Below are positions 35,861 through 44,883 of a stretch of 64,000 nucleotides of DNA, piece after piece; within the stretch, counting starts at the first letter, position 1, and each line of letters opens with the position of its first letter. This DNA is from Pseudomonas sp. ACM7 (GTDB lineage Bacteria > Pseudomonadota > Gammaproteobacteria > Pseudomonadales > Pseudomonadaceae). The notes under the pieces were generated by a model. It had not been told where the DNA came from, made no database searches, and worked only from the letters and a program-made list of their open reading frames with translations. The position numbers and the translations under genes are program-made. The stretch is from positions 574,327-638,326 of the forward strand of contig NZ_CP024866.1 in assembly GCF_004136015.1 (NCBI RefSeq). The letters run 5' to 3'.

Positions 35861-37070
35861 CGATCACTAAAGGGGACAGGTTTATTTTCTGAAGCCAGAA
35901 CCATTCAGAGAAATAAATCTGTCCCCTTTTTCCGTGGTCGGTATCAAACAGCACACCGTCGCGGATGTCGGTCATGTGCACGCCATTGCCGGTCAGATCC
36001 AGCAACAGCGGGTCAACGTAAGTGTTGAACGTCGACATCGCCGACAAACCGTTCAGGGTCACGGCACTGCGCAGACTGAAATCCGGTTTGGTGCTGTTTG
36101 GGGCTTGGTAGAAATTCGACAGGTAGGTGTTGGGCCGAGCGTTGAGATCAAGCTGCATTTCACCGGGACGAATACCGCCTGAGGCGAGGCTGGCCATTTG
36201 GGTGGAGGTGAAATCGGTTTTGTTGAGAATCCCGCCGAGAGCAAAGATGTTGTGCGTCGCGGCGTTTTGGATGAAGCCGTTGGCGACGTCTTGCTGGGCT
36301 TTGCTTTCGCCCTGAATTTGGGTTTGCGGTTGCGGTTGCGGGTTCGCGTTAATGTCGATTTGAACCAGTTGCTGGGGCTCAGAAGTAACTATAACGTCAT
36401 CATGACTCCCAAATATTCTGTCTATTTGAATGTCCAAAAACTCTTTCAGATCCCGCGCTCGCTTCCAATTGGGAAGAGAATCAAAGGGCGTATCGAGACT
36501 ACCCAAGAAGCGATTCAAGCCTGCCATATTCTGCAACAGTGCAATCGTTATATTTTTTGCATAGTCAACCCTCCCCTCACCGGCTATTTGTACAAAGTCC
36601 TGCCCCAATCCAGCAGGCGGTGGTAGCACATCACCGATAGTGCCGGCCCAGTTCCATTTATTCAATTTCAATTTTTCAACAGCAGAGTTTACATCAGCAT
36701 TAATGATCACATCCAATGGCGGAATACCCTTGCCTGCCAATACATGACCTGCCACTTCATGTGCCAGAGAGTCTGACGCTGCTTGAAAACCAGCACTTGT
36801 CAAAACTCGCCCTTTCGATACCACAGCAAAACTCATAGAACCGCGAACCATATCACTGTAAAAGCTATGGTCATTTGAGTTGATACTTTTTGCAGCAACG
36901 AGCCAGTTAGCGATGGTCTTTAGTTCCTGAGCAGCAGCAGTATCGGTCGTAACAGACAGTTGCTGACTCACCACCTCATGCATATAACCATATATGCCTT
37001 GATAATCGTTTTTATCTTGCAACACCTTCAATCTGGCCAGTTGTGTCGATTCCATATCTATGGTATTCAT
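35856..37070 (-). pseudogene. Orphan toxin N-terminal cassette b truncated at hairpin H4
   Basis: A frame of 404 codons. Residues 1-245 are unlike the giant protein; residues 246-379 nearly match giant residues 255-388 (QQDVANGFIQNAATHNIF through GVLFDTDH). From 35934 the frame runs into the hairpin and ends within about 25 codons. It therefore has an alternative effector region plus the start of the conserved body, but no RTX, protease or secretion region. The start overlaps the stop of the upstream immunity-like gene (TAATG). It may still be translated, but export looks impossible without recombination into the giant gene. Confidence 0.7.
35868..35931. repeat. GGGGACAG hairpin, copy H4
   Basis: Arms actaaaggggacaggtttat and gaaataaatctgtccccttt are inverted. 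Homology of the toxin cassette to the giant gene stops within three bases of this element, and an immunity fragment begins on its other side. Confidence 0.85.
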
Positions 37071-37687
37071 TAATCCTTACCTACTTCAAAAATAATTCGC
37101 TTGAGAAAATTCAACGCGAAAACATCCATTTTTTTTAAATCATCATCAGCACTTTCATACTGATAAGAAACTCTTAAATCACCCATCAACCGCTTAGCGA
37201 TGAAATTCCTATCCGACGAACTAACAGCCACCTCCACCCCATCATCGCCTGTGAACCTAAACGTATCGAACCCACCGAACTGATAAACCCTCATTCCATT
37301 TAACGTTCTGACAGGGCTGCGCCCCTCAAAAATAGCTGTAGTGTCATAGGGGGGAACCGAAACACGAAACATTCTGAATGTAATTATTGAGCCCCCTACT
37401 TGGGACCTGACTAATTTCATGCTGGGATACTCAACGGAAATAGTGAGAACTTCACCACCACTATAATCCACCAACCGACAATCTTCAGGAGCCATTTGAA
37501 ACCGAAACACAACCCCCGCCCCCTTGCCATCTGAAAACTCACAACCGGAGAAATCATTGCCATTCGACGCTGAATAAATCTTCATATACGGATTATCTTT
37601 CGGCTCTGGAATCAAGAAGAATAGAAACAGCAAAAAAGACCCCCCCCCGCCTAGCCAATACAAAATCCTCCTAATCGAACCGCTCAT
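37070..37687 (-). CDS. Membrane-anchored immunity-like protein (module 3)
   Basis: Protein of 205 residues very close to the 207-residue gene at 34094: same helix (ILYWLGGGGSFLLFLFFLI), PEPKDNPYMKIYSASNGNDF, MAPEDCRLVDYSGG, SVEYPSMKLV and YQYESADDDLKKMD. A periplasmic domain of about 180 residues follows the anchor. It is translationally coupled (TAATG) to the toxin cassette b start, the usual sign of an immunity-toxin pair. AAGGA lies six bases before the ATG. Function inferred from linkage. Confidence 0.62.
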   Translation of the reverse strand: MSGSIRRILYWLGGGGSFLLFLFFLIPEPKDNPYMKIYSASNGNDFSGCEFSDGKGAGVVFRFQMAPEDCRLVDYSGGEVLTISVEYPSMKLVRSQVGGSIITFRMFRVSVPPYDTTAIFEGRSPVRTLNGMRVYQFGGFDTFRFTGDDGVEVAVSSSDRNFIAKRLMGDLRVSYQYESADDDLKKMDVFALNFLKRIIFEVGKD

Positions 37688-37714
37688 AACTCATCCTTCA
37701 TTAAAAGAAAAAGC

Positions 37715-37782
37715 AGGGACAGACCACGATTAAATCGATGATTTACCGCTGCACAGTTTCAGAAAAAACGTGGTCTGTTCCC
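37715..37782. repeat. GGGACAGACCACG hairpin, copy H5
   Basis: Arms gcagggacagaccacg and cgtggtctgttccc are inverted, a sequence variant of the GGGACAG hairpins. Toxin remnant a ends two bases before it. Confidence 0.75.
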
Positions 37783-37784
37783 GG

Positions 37785-38012
37785 TTATGCTACGTCATCC
37801 TCAGACATTACATGACCCGCATCGCTGGCAGTCATTTTCATGAAGTTAATGGCCACTTCCCCCGCGACGGAGTCGCCTTTTGCAACTCCGTTAGCGAGAA
37901 CGGCATATTTGTAGCCTTTGGCAGCGAGGTAGTCGTACATCGCACCCGGCCCCGCTGAACTCAGCAAGGATTTTGCATGATCCAACTCTACAACCGTTAA
38001 TCCCTGAGTCAT
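37785..38012 (-). pseudogene. Toxin N-terminal remnant a (75 codons)
   Basis: It begins MTQGLTVVELDHAKSLLSSA and continues through GAMYDYLAAKGYKYAVLANG, a start region comparable to cassette b (QLARLKVLQ...YGYM) and remnant c. It stops at TAA where hairpin H5 begins, far short of the conserved junction. It starts 12 bases after the 255-residue immunity-like gene, repeating the immunity-then-toxin order. Its activity cannot be told. Confidence 0.6.
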
Positions 38013-38023
38013 AAAAACACTCG

Positions 38024-38791
38024 CTAGTTAGCTACTTTAGACAGAACAAATTCTTTTGTTAAAACCGCAATACTCTTCCAGTCGCTCAGCTTTTCCGGGG
38101 TAAAGCCAATCTTGATCAGCGCATCCAACTGACCAAGCAGAAACTCGCCCCGACAACTGTAAACGCCCACATCTTTGTGATTACCCAAACATTCAAATAC
38201 TGCTTGAACTTCGCCTTCTTCTTCGCTCCAATAATATTCATTCAGAATCTCAGGAAACGTATTATCTCGTCGCTTCACCAAATAAAGCCCTAAACCATCA
38301 ATATAACTTGCGCCCTCTACCTGTTGACCTGTCGAATTTCCAAGAAAGGCATCTCGTCGTGCACGCAAATAAAACTCATTGTGGAACATTGGTGTAACCA
38401 CGACTTCCAAACCATCAAACCCGAGGCCATCTCTAAAATATTTTGAGTGATCTACCGATTGAAAACTTGGCCAAGTTACTACCATAGGTAAAGAAATAAA
38501 ATTTGCGTCGCACCCAGTATTTTTATGGAACGTATTTTTATCCCAGGTGCTCTCGCCTTCATATTCAGCCCAAAAAACAACATAGCTTCGAGGAACTACT
38601 AGCGTCTTTCCGGAGAGTCGACCACATATCGGCTGCGCCGCCTTTTCTTCCAAGCCCTCCGAGCCCCTTGGGGAAACAACCATTAGATATATGAAATATA
38701 AAAAAGCACCCAGCAGGACAACGCCACCAACAATGCGTAAAAATTGCCACATACAAACACACGTTTTTAATAGCCACTTCTTGATATTCAC
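38024..38791 (-). CDS. Membrane-anchored immunity-like protein (module 2)
   Basis: Protein of 255 residues with one N-terminal membrane helix (about 19-38, IVGGVVLLGAFLYFIYLMVV) and a soluble domain that would face the periplasm (FISLPMVVTWPSFQS, FDGLEVVVTPMFHNEF, LYLVKRRDNTFPEILNEYYW). Not clearly homologous to the 203-207-residue family, though it shares its anchor layout and a YPS/WPS-type strand. AT-rich. It precedes toxin remnant a by 12 bases. I know no family name for it; immunity is the best guess from context. Confidence 0.55.
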   Translation of the reverse strand: MNIKKWLLKTCVCMWQFLRIVGGVVLLGAFLYFIYLMVVSPRGSEGLEEKAAQPICGRLSGKTLVVPRSYVVFWAEYEGESTWDKNTFHKNTGCDANFISLPMVVTWPSFQSVDHSKYFRDGLGFDGLEVVVTPMFHNEFYLRARRDAFLGNSTGQQVEGASYIDGLGLYLVKRRDNTFPEILNEYYWSEEEGEVQAVFECLGNHKDVGVYSCRGEFLLGQLDALIKIGFTPEKLSDWKSIAVLTKEFVLSKVAN

Positions 38792-38821
38792 AAAAACCTC
38801 ACACTAAAAAAAAAAACGCCT

Positions 38822-39300
38822 TCAAAGATACGCGGCAAACCTGACCTGCACTTTCCCCGACACGTCCGTCCTGCGCAAATCCACATTGCGACTAAACATC
38901 CGCGTTCCACCCAACGCAAAATCAACCCGCAGATCGAAGTCAGAATCCCACTGAATGCTCGGCGAAGGCGCATGATCAAAAAAACTGTCGCATTCGCCCG
39001 AATAAACCCGGTAGTTATTACTGTTAATCACGTCTTTTAAATCCATCCGGCTGTCAAACACAACCACGTCATCGGCACAAAAGGCGCTATCGCCCCGCCT
39101 CCCGAACGGGAAACAAGGGCGGCGCTGTAATGTCCATTCGGCGAGGGATAGAGCTTGGTATACACATCGTCATCGAAATCGGCAGTCATGCCGATCAACG
39201 TGATCACGCCATACTTCAACACGGTAATAAAACCGATCACCGCCAGTACCACTTCAATAGACGCATCACCGGCACTCCCCGCCTTCGCAGCAAATATCAA
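38822..39300 (-). pseudogene. Frameshifted small membrane-linked protein, possible immunity gene
   Basis: Two overlapping frames join into one protein of about 160 residues. The upstream frame (TTG at 39300, overlapping the HlyD stop by four bases) gives a helix (VVLAVIGFITVLKYGVITLIG) and YPSPNGHYSAALVSRSGGGA. The downstream frame continues with ADDVVVFDSRMDLKDV and ends VQVRFAAYL. Adding one T to the TTTT run near 39075 restores one frame through APFCADDVVVF. The SPNG...GGGA...VxW pattern recalls DUF5412-like small proteins found beside toxins. Either a real frameshift or a sequencing error. Confidence 0.5.
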
Positions 39301-40712
39301 CGCTCATGCAAACTCTCATCCACATGCTGTTGCAACGGACTCAGGAAGTACTCGATCACCCGCCGCTGATCCGTCTTCACTTCCGCCGTCACCGACATCC
39401 CCGGCGACAGCGCCACTCGCTGACCATTGACCATCAAGTGATCGGACTTCAGGCGAATACGGCTGCTGTAAATCAGCCCGCGTTTTTCATCTTCGATGGC
39501 GTCGTTCGAGACGCTGAGCACTTCGCCGGCGACGGTGCCGTATTTGGTGAAAGTGAAGGTTTCGACCTTGACCGTGACCGGCTGTCCGGCGCGGACGAAA
39601 CCGACGTCCTTGTTTTCCAGCATCGCTTCCACTTCTACCGGTTGGTCCGCGGGAACGATGACCATCAACGGCTGGGCCGGTGTGACCACGCCGCCGACGG
39701 TGTGGATGGCCAATTGCTGGACGGTGCCGTCCACCGGGGCTTTGAGGCTGGTCAGGGTTTCCTGATAGCGGGCCTTGGCCAGTTCCTGAACCAGGCTCGC
39801 GGCTTTTTGGTTGGCCTCTTGTTGCAGGTCGAGCATGGCGCGGCGATTTTGTGCAACGACACCTTCGCGCCGACGCCGCGCCTCACCCTGGGCGGCGGTG
39901 GATTGCAACACGCTGGCTTGCTGCACACTCAACTGACGTTGCAGGTCCAGTCGGGCCTGTTCCTTTTCCAGGTATTCATGACGCGCCACGTACTGTTGCG
40001 CCAACAGCCGCTGGTAGTCCTCGGCCAGTTGCGTGGCGATCGGCACGGTTTGTCGCAGACTGGCCACCTGGGCCTGGGCAGACTGGATTTCGGCGCTGCG
40101 CTGGAGGATTTCCGCGTCGACCAGTTCCAGGCTGCTGCGGTATTCCTGATACTGCCCTTGCAACCAGCGCTGGGCGCTGAGCACCTGCTCCGGGTTGGCG
40201 TTGGCAATCGCTCCGATCAGCGATGCCGGTGGCTTTTGCTGATTGATCGCATCGAGCATCGCTGCACTACGGGCACTGTCGATACGGGCCGCCAGCAGGT
40301 CACTCTGAATCCGTCTGACGTCGGCGTCCGCCGCCGTCGGGTCGAGCTCGACCAACAGCTCGCCGACTTTCACGGCCTGACCATCACTGACATGGATCGC
40401 CCTGACCACCGCCGTTTCGCTGGATTGAATCAGCTTGGTTTTGCCATTCGGAACGATCTTGCCCGAGGCCACGGCCACCACTTCGATCTTGCCGATGCAG
40501 GCCCACAGCAACGCCAACACGGCGAACCCCATGATGCTCCAGACGAAGATTCTCGGTGCCGGATGCACGGGGGTGTCCTGCAACTCCAGCGCGGCGGGAA
40601 GAAACTGCGCTTCATGTGGCAGGCGCTGCACGCTGTCCATCTGTTTGCGCTGGCGCCAAGAGTCTCGCCAGGCGTGGCGGTAACGCTGCAATAACGAAGG
40701 CGTTGCGCTCAT
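39297..40712 (-). CDS. HlyD-family type I secretion adaptor
   Basis: Periplasmic adaptor of 471 residues. It has a cytosolic start, a membrane helix (about 52-72, FVWSIMGFAVLALLWACIG), a barrel-hybrid half (IEVVAVASGKIVPNGKTKLI), a long coiled coil (about 130-300), a second barrel half (VDGTVQQLAIHTVGGVVTPA) and the HlyD C-terminal signature region (MSVTAEVKTDQRRVIEYFLS). It links the inner-membrane ABC transporter to the TolC-type channel. It lies 95 bases after the transporter gene and immediately before the immunity/toxin array, on the same strand. Confidence 0.94.
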   Translation of the reverse strand: MSATPSLLQRYRHAWRDSWRQRKQMDSVQRLPHEAQFLPAALELQDTPVHPAPRIFVWSIMGFAVLALLWACIGKIEVVAVASGKIVPNGKTKLIQSSETAVVRAIHVSDGQAVKVGELLVELDPTAADADVRRIQSDLLAARIDSARSAAMLDAINQQKPPASLIGAIANANPEQVLSAQRWLQGQYQEYRSSLELVDAEILQRSAEIQSAQAQVASLRQTVPIATQLAEDYQRLLAQQYVARHEYLEKEQARLDLQRQLSVQQASVLQSTAAQGEARRRREGVVAQNRRAMLDLQQEANQKAASLVQELAKARYQETLTSLKAPVDGTVQQLAIHTVGGVVTPAQPLMVIVPADQPVEVEAMLENKDVGFVRAGQPVTVKVETFTFTKYGTVAGEVLSVSNDAIEDEKRGLIYSSRIRLKSDHLMVNGQRVALSPGMSVTAEVKTDQRRVIEYFLSPLQQHVDESLHER

Positions 40713-40807
40713 GGGAAATCGGTCCTTGAATCCGGAATACAGTGAGTGCCGCCGCGCCCGATATCAGGCGCGGTCGACAAACCAATGACGAGTGAATGAA
40801 GGGCTGC

Positions 40808-42967
40808 TCAGCCCTGTTGCATACGGTGCAGACGCGAATAGTGGCCGGCCTGATGCGTGAGCAATTCGGCATGGCTGCCCTGCTCGACGATTTGCCCGCG
40901 ATCGACCACCAGAATGCGATTGGCATCGCGAACCGCCGACAATCGGTGGGCGATGATGATCACCGTGCGGCCGGCGCAGATGCTTTGCATGTTCTGCTGG
41001 ATGATCCGCTCGGACTCGTAGTCCAGGGCGCTGGTGGCCTCATCGAAGATCAGAATCCGCGGGTTGCCGATCAAGGCGCGAGCGATGGCGACCCGTTGCC
41101 GCTGACCGCCGGAGAGTGAGGTGCCGTGCTCCCCCACCATGGTGTCGTAGCCCTCGGGCAGCTCCAGAATGAATTCATGAGCGCCAGCCATGGTGGCGGC
41201 ATGCATCACCGCTTCGAGCGGTGCGCCCGGATCGCTCAGGGCGATGTTTTCGCGGATGCTGCGGTTGAACAGCATGTTGTCCTGCAACACCACGCCGATC
41301 TGCCGGCGCAGGGAGGAAACGTCGGCCAGCGCCAGGTCCATGCCATCGACCAGCACCCGTCCGCGCTCGGGCACGTACAGGCGCTGAAGCAGTCGCGTCA
41401 GAGTGCTTTTGCCGGAGCCGGAACGCCCCACGACACCAATGACCTCACCGGCCGCGATCTGCAGACTGACCCCGCGCAAGACTTCCGAGCCGTCGGCACG
41501 ATAACGGAAATGCACCTGGTCGAACTCGATCTGCCCCCTCAGTGGCGGCAACGCACTACGAGTGGCCTGGGACAGCTCGGTGCGGGTGTTGAGAATGTCG
41601 CCCAGACGCTGCACCGAAACCCCGGTTTGCTGGAAGCTGGTCCACAACTGCGCCAGGCGCATGATCGGGCCGCTGACGCGACCGGCGAGCATGTTGAAGG
41701 CAATCAGCTCGCCCACCGACAGCTGACCATCAATCACCAATCGAGCCCCCAGCCAGAGAGTCGCTACCGTGACCAGTTTGCCGATCAACGACACGCTTTC
41801 ATTGGCAATGGTGGACAAGGTCTGGGTCTTGAAACCGGCAGCAACATAAGCCGCCATCTGGTTATCCCACTTACGGATTGCCTGGGGCTCGACAGCCATG
41901 GATTTCACCGTGTCGATGCCATTCACGGTCTCTACCAGAAACGCCTGGTTCTCGGCGCCACGGGTGAAACTGTCCTGCAACCGGGCACGCAACAGTGGCG
42001 TGATGAGCAACGAGACCAACACGTACAACGGCAACGACAGCAGCACGATCAGAGTCAGCCAACCGCTGTAGTAAAACATCACCAGGACGAACACCACGGA
42101 GAACAGTACGTCCAGCAACAAGGTGATGGCGTTGCCGGTCAGGAAGCTGCGAATGTTCTCCAGTTCGCGCACTCGGGCGACCGAATCACCGACCCGCCGC
42201 GCCTGAAAGTACGCCAGTGGCAGGTTGATCAAATGTCGGAACAATCGCGAACCCAGCTCCACGTCGATACGGCTCGCGGTATGGGCAAACACGTAGCTGC
42301 GCAGACCGCTCAAGGCGGACTCGAACACCATGATGCCCAACAACCCAGCCGCGATGACATCGAGGGTGGTCAGACCGTGATGCACCAGCACTTTGTCCAT
42401 GACCACCTGGAAAAACAACGGCGTCACCAACGCAAACAGCTGCAAGGCAAAGGACACCAGCAGCACTTCGCCCAACAGCTTTCGGTATTTGACGATGGCG
42501 GGAATGAACCAGGTGAAGTCGAACCGCGAGGTTTCACCCGGCAACCCGGCCTCGGAACGCACCAGCAGCAGTTCACCGGTCCAGCGCGCCGCCAGGGCCT
42601 CGAAGGTGATGACTTCAGGACGCTCCGATCGCGGGTCCTGAATCAGCGCCTTCCCTTGGTCCAGCTTGGCAATGATGAAAAACGTCCCGTCGCCATCGGC
42701 CGCAATCGCAGGCATTGGCGTACGGTCCAGACGGGGGATGGTGGTGTTGACCGATTTGGCCTTGAGTCCCAGCTTGCGTGCGGCGAGCAGCAGTTCACGT
42801 TGCGTGAATGGCTGATTCGCCGGAGCGAATTCGTGAGCCAGTTGCTCGGCGGATGCCACCACCGAATGAAACCGGGCCAGCATCACCAGACACACGAGAC
42901 CGGTGTCTGGCGTGGGCGACTCGGCGCCCCTTCCTTGATCACTCATAAGCTTCCATGCGTGCCGCAT
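40808..42967 (-). CDS. HlyB-family type I secretion ABC transporter
   Basis: Transporter of 719 residues (712 from the second ATG at 42946). The N-terminal C39-like domain (about 20-145) has Thr where peptidases have Cys (PDTGLVCLVMLARF), so it is a non-cleaving docking domain as in RTX exporters. Six membrane helices span about 165-440. The nucleotide-binding domain has Walker A GRSGSGKST, signature LSGGQRQR and Walker B ILIFDEATSALD. This agrees with an uncleaved RTX substrate carrying a C-terminal signal, matching the giant protein encoded in the same locus. Confidence 0.95.
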   Translation of the reverse strand: MRHAWKLMSDQGRGAESPTPDTGLVCLVMLARFHSVVASAEQLAHEFAPANQPFTQRELLLAARKLGLKAKSVNTTIPRLDRTPMPAIAADGDGTFFIIAKLDQGKALIQDPRSERPEVITFEALAARWTGELLLVRSEAGLPGETSRFDFTWFIPAIVKYRKLLGEVLLVSFALQLFALVTPLFFQVVMDKVLVHHGLTTLDVIAAGLLGIMVFESALSGLRSYVFAHTASRIDVELGSRLFRHLINLPLAYFQARRVGDSVARVRELENIRSFLTGNAITLLLDVLFSVVFVLVMFYYSGWLTLIVLLSLPLYVLVSLLITPLLRARLQDSFTRGAENQAFLVETVNGIDTVKSMAVEPQAIRKWDNQMAAYVAAGFKTQTLSTIANESVSLIGKLVTVATLWLGARLVIDGQLSVGELIAFNMLAGRVSGPIMRLAQLWTSFQQTGVSVQRLGDILNTRTELSQATRSALPPLRGQIEFDQVHFRYRADGSEVLRGVSLQIAAGEVIGVVGRSGSGKSTLTRLLQRLYVPERGRVLVDGMDLALADVSSLRRQIGVVLQDNMLFNRSIRENIALSDPGAPLEAVMHAATMAGAHEFILELPEGYDTMVGEHGTSLSGGQRQRVAIARALIGNPRILIFDEATSALDYESERIIQQNMQSICAGRTVIIIAHRLSAVRDANRILVVDRGQIVEQGSHAELLTHQAGHYSRLHRMQQG

Positions 42968-43079
42968 AGCGGCAATAAATTCATAAATCTTTCAAGAGGT
43001 TATATCAAACCCGAAACATTTAGTATCAATACGACATCATCGTCTGAGATTTATTTCACTCAGGCGTATGAATCGATGA

Positions 43080-44492
43080 TCAGAGCGCCTTGCGCTCCTG
43101 AGGCGGCAGAAAATCCCGATCCGCGTCGTAGTCCTTTGTCAGGTACATCGCCAAATCGGTCAGGTCTGTTGGACTCAACGTCCCCGCCGCTTGCTTGAGT
43201 TTGAGCGTATCGATGATGTAGTCGTAACGAGCGTTGTTGTATTCACGTACAGCGCTATACAGCTGGCGCTGGGCATTGAGCACATCAGCGGTATTACGCG
43301 AGCCCAGATCACGACCCACCTGATTGGCCTTGACCGAAGCCTGGCCGGAGCGAATCGTCTGTCGGCGGGCAATCACCTGCTCGATATCGGAATTGACGGC
43401 GCGGTAGAAATTGCGGGTGTTCTGCACCACTTCGCGGCGCCGGTCTTCGCGCTCGTCTTCGCTCTGGGCCAGACGTTCGGTCGCTTCGCGCACTTGCGAG
43501 CGAGTCATGCCACCGGCGTACAACGGAATGTTCAGCTCCAGACCGATGCTGCCTTGCGCGACATTTCCTCGATAGCCGTTGCGCCCGAAGTCGGTGGGGT
43601 TGCTGTAACCGAAGCTGTCGTTTTCGCCCTTGCGCCAGGACGCCACCGCATCGACGGTCGGTGCATAGCCGGCCTTGCGCTGGCGATTGGTTTGCTCGGC
43701 AGCAATCACCGCGTAGCTGCTGGCCTGCAACGCAAGGTTCTGACGTACCGCGCGGCTGACCCATTCGTTGGCATCGTTGGGGACCGGAAGCTCCACGGGC
43801 AGTTGATGTTGAATGCCCTCGATTGCCGAATACTCCTGGCGTGTCAAACGAGACAGCGCCTCAAACGCATCATCGACCTTGCGCTCGGCGAGCTTTCGAT
43901 TGGCGCCGGCATTGTCATAAGCGGCCTGGGCGTCGAGCACATCGGTGATGCTCGATGCCCCATTCTCCAGACGCGCCTGGGCCTGTTGCTGTTGGCGCTT
44001 GAGCGCCGCTTCCTCGGCTGTGGAGGCTGCCAATAAATCCAGTGCACGCAAGGTTTCGAAGTAGGCCTGAGCCGTTGTCAGCACCAGCCCCTGTTCTTTC
44101 GCACCCAATTCAAGTTCGGCCTGTGCGGTACTGGCATGAGCGGCTTCGAGCTGAAACCAGCGATCAGCACGAAACAGTGGCTGGTTGAGATTAGCCTGAA
44201 ATACCGTGGTGCTGCGGGTGCGGGTCAGGCCGGGCTCATCACGTTGCAGGCGCACCGACTCCACCGTGCTCCCCGCATTGAGCGTGGGCAGTAACCCGGC
44301 CCGGGCTTGCGGAACACTTTCGCGTCGAGCCTGGTAATCATGGCGCGCCGCAGAAAGCTGAGCATCGTGTTCAACCGCCTGACGGTAAACCCCCAACAAA
44401 TCGGCGCGATCAGGACTTGCATCGGCAATAACCGGGATCGTCACTATCGTAAGAATGAGCAGCGGTGTAAAAAAGCGGGTGGGGTGAGTCAT
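43080..44492 (-). CDS. TolC-family outer-membrane secretion channel
   Basis: Outer-membrane protein of 470 residues from the ATG at 44492. The signal peptide is THPTRFFTPLLILTIVTIPV...ADA; the longer open frame upstream has no signal logic. Two homologous OEP repeats are seen (LLGVYRQAVEHDAQLSAARH near the start and NIPLYAGGMTRSQVREAT about 310), with NARYDYIIDTLKLKQAAGTL at the end as in type I secretion channels. First gene of the locus, followed by the transporter after 112 bases. Confidence 0.93.
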   Translation of the reverse strand: MTHPTRFFTPLLILTIVTIPVIADASPDRADLLGVYRQAVEHDAQLSAARHDYQARRESVPQARAGLLPTLNAGSTVESVRLQRDEPGLTRTRSTTVFQANLNQPLFRADRWFQLEAAHASTAQAELELGAKEQGLVLTTAQAYFETLRALDLLAASTAEEAALKRQQQQAQARLENGASSITDVLDAQAAYDNAGANRKLAERKVDDAFEALSRLTRQEYSAIEGIQHQLPVELPVPNDANEWVSRAVRQNLALQASSYAVIAAEQTNRQRKAGYAPTVDAVASWRKGENDSFGYSNPTDFGRNGYRGNVAQGSIGLELNIPLYAGGMTRSQVREATERLAQSEDEREDRRREVVQNTRNFYRAVNSDIEQVIARRQTIRSGQASVKANQVGRDLGSRNTADVLNAQRQLYSAVREYNNARYDYIIDTLKLKQAAGTLSPTDLTDLAMYLTKDYDADRDFLPPQERKAL

Positions 44493-44663
44493 AACAATCC
44501 ATGTCGCGTTCTGGTAAAACGATTCAGCCACGCTGATCAGGGCGAGCATCCTACGCCGAGCCCAAGGCAGCAACAAGACCGAACTGTAGCCACTAGCCAT
44601 CATCTCGAAAAAAGCCCTGCTCGCACGCCTTGACCTCACGGCAGTGGCGATAACCCCCTTATC

Positions 44664-44852
44664 CGCATCACCCAAAACATCCTTGGCAACCTGTTCTCTC
44701 ACGCTCGCGACATCCCGGAAAAATACCGCCTCGACGGGGAGACCGAGCAACGCGAATACCTCGTCGACGGTGAACTGAAAACCTGGAACGGCCCCCTCGC
44801 CGTGGTCCGCAGCCCGGTCTACATGGCCGGCGAAAATGGGACGAACAAGTGA
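44664..44852 (+). pseudogene. N-terminal fragment of an NADP-dependent glyceraldehyde-3-phosphate dehydrogenase (gapN-like)
   Basis: Sixty-two codons of an open frame without a clear start. LFSHARDIPEKYRLDG, EQREYLVDGELKTWNGPLA and VVRSPVYMAG match the beginning of the GapN-type aldehyde dehydrogenases of pseudomonads. The frame then ends (TGA at 44852), 31 bases before repeat copy B. No continuation is seen anywhere in the window. It indicates a deletion or insertion at the upstream edge of the secretion locus. Confidence 0.55.
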
Positions 44853-44883
44853 TTCTCGGGATGGAAACAGACCCGGCCCGAGC

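Noticed and set aside
36713..36740. HEVAGH in toxin cassette b as a zinc-protease motif
   Set aside because: A zincin needs HExxH; here the second His is one residue too far (H-E-V-A-G-H), so I do not claim a metalloprotease.
41126..43198. Open frame of 690 codons on the plus strand
   Set aside because: It is the shadow of the HlyB-like transporter and the end of the TolC-like gene, both certain by motif.
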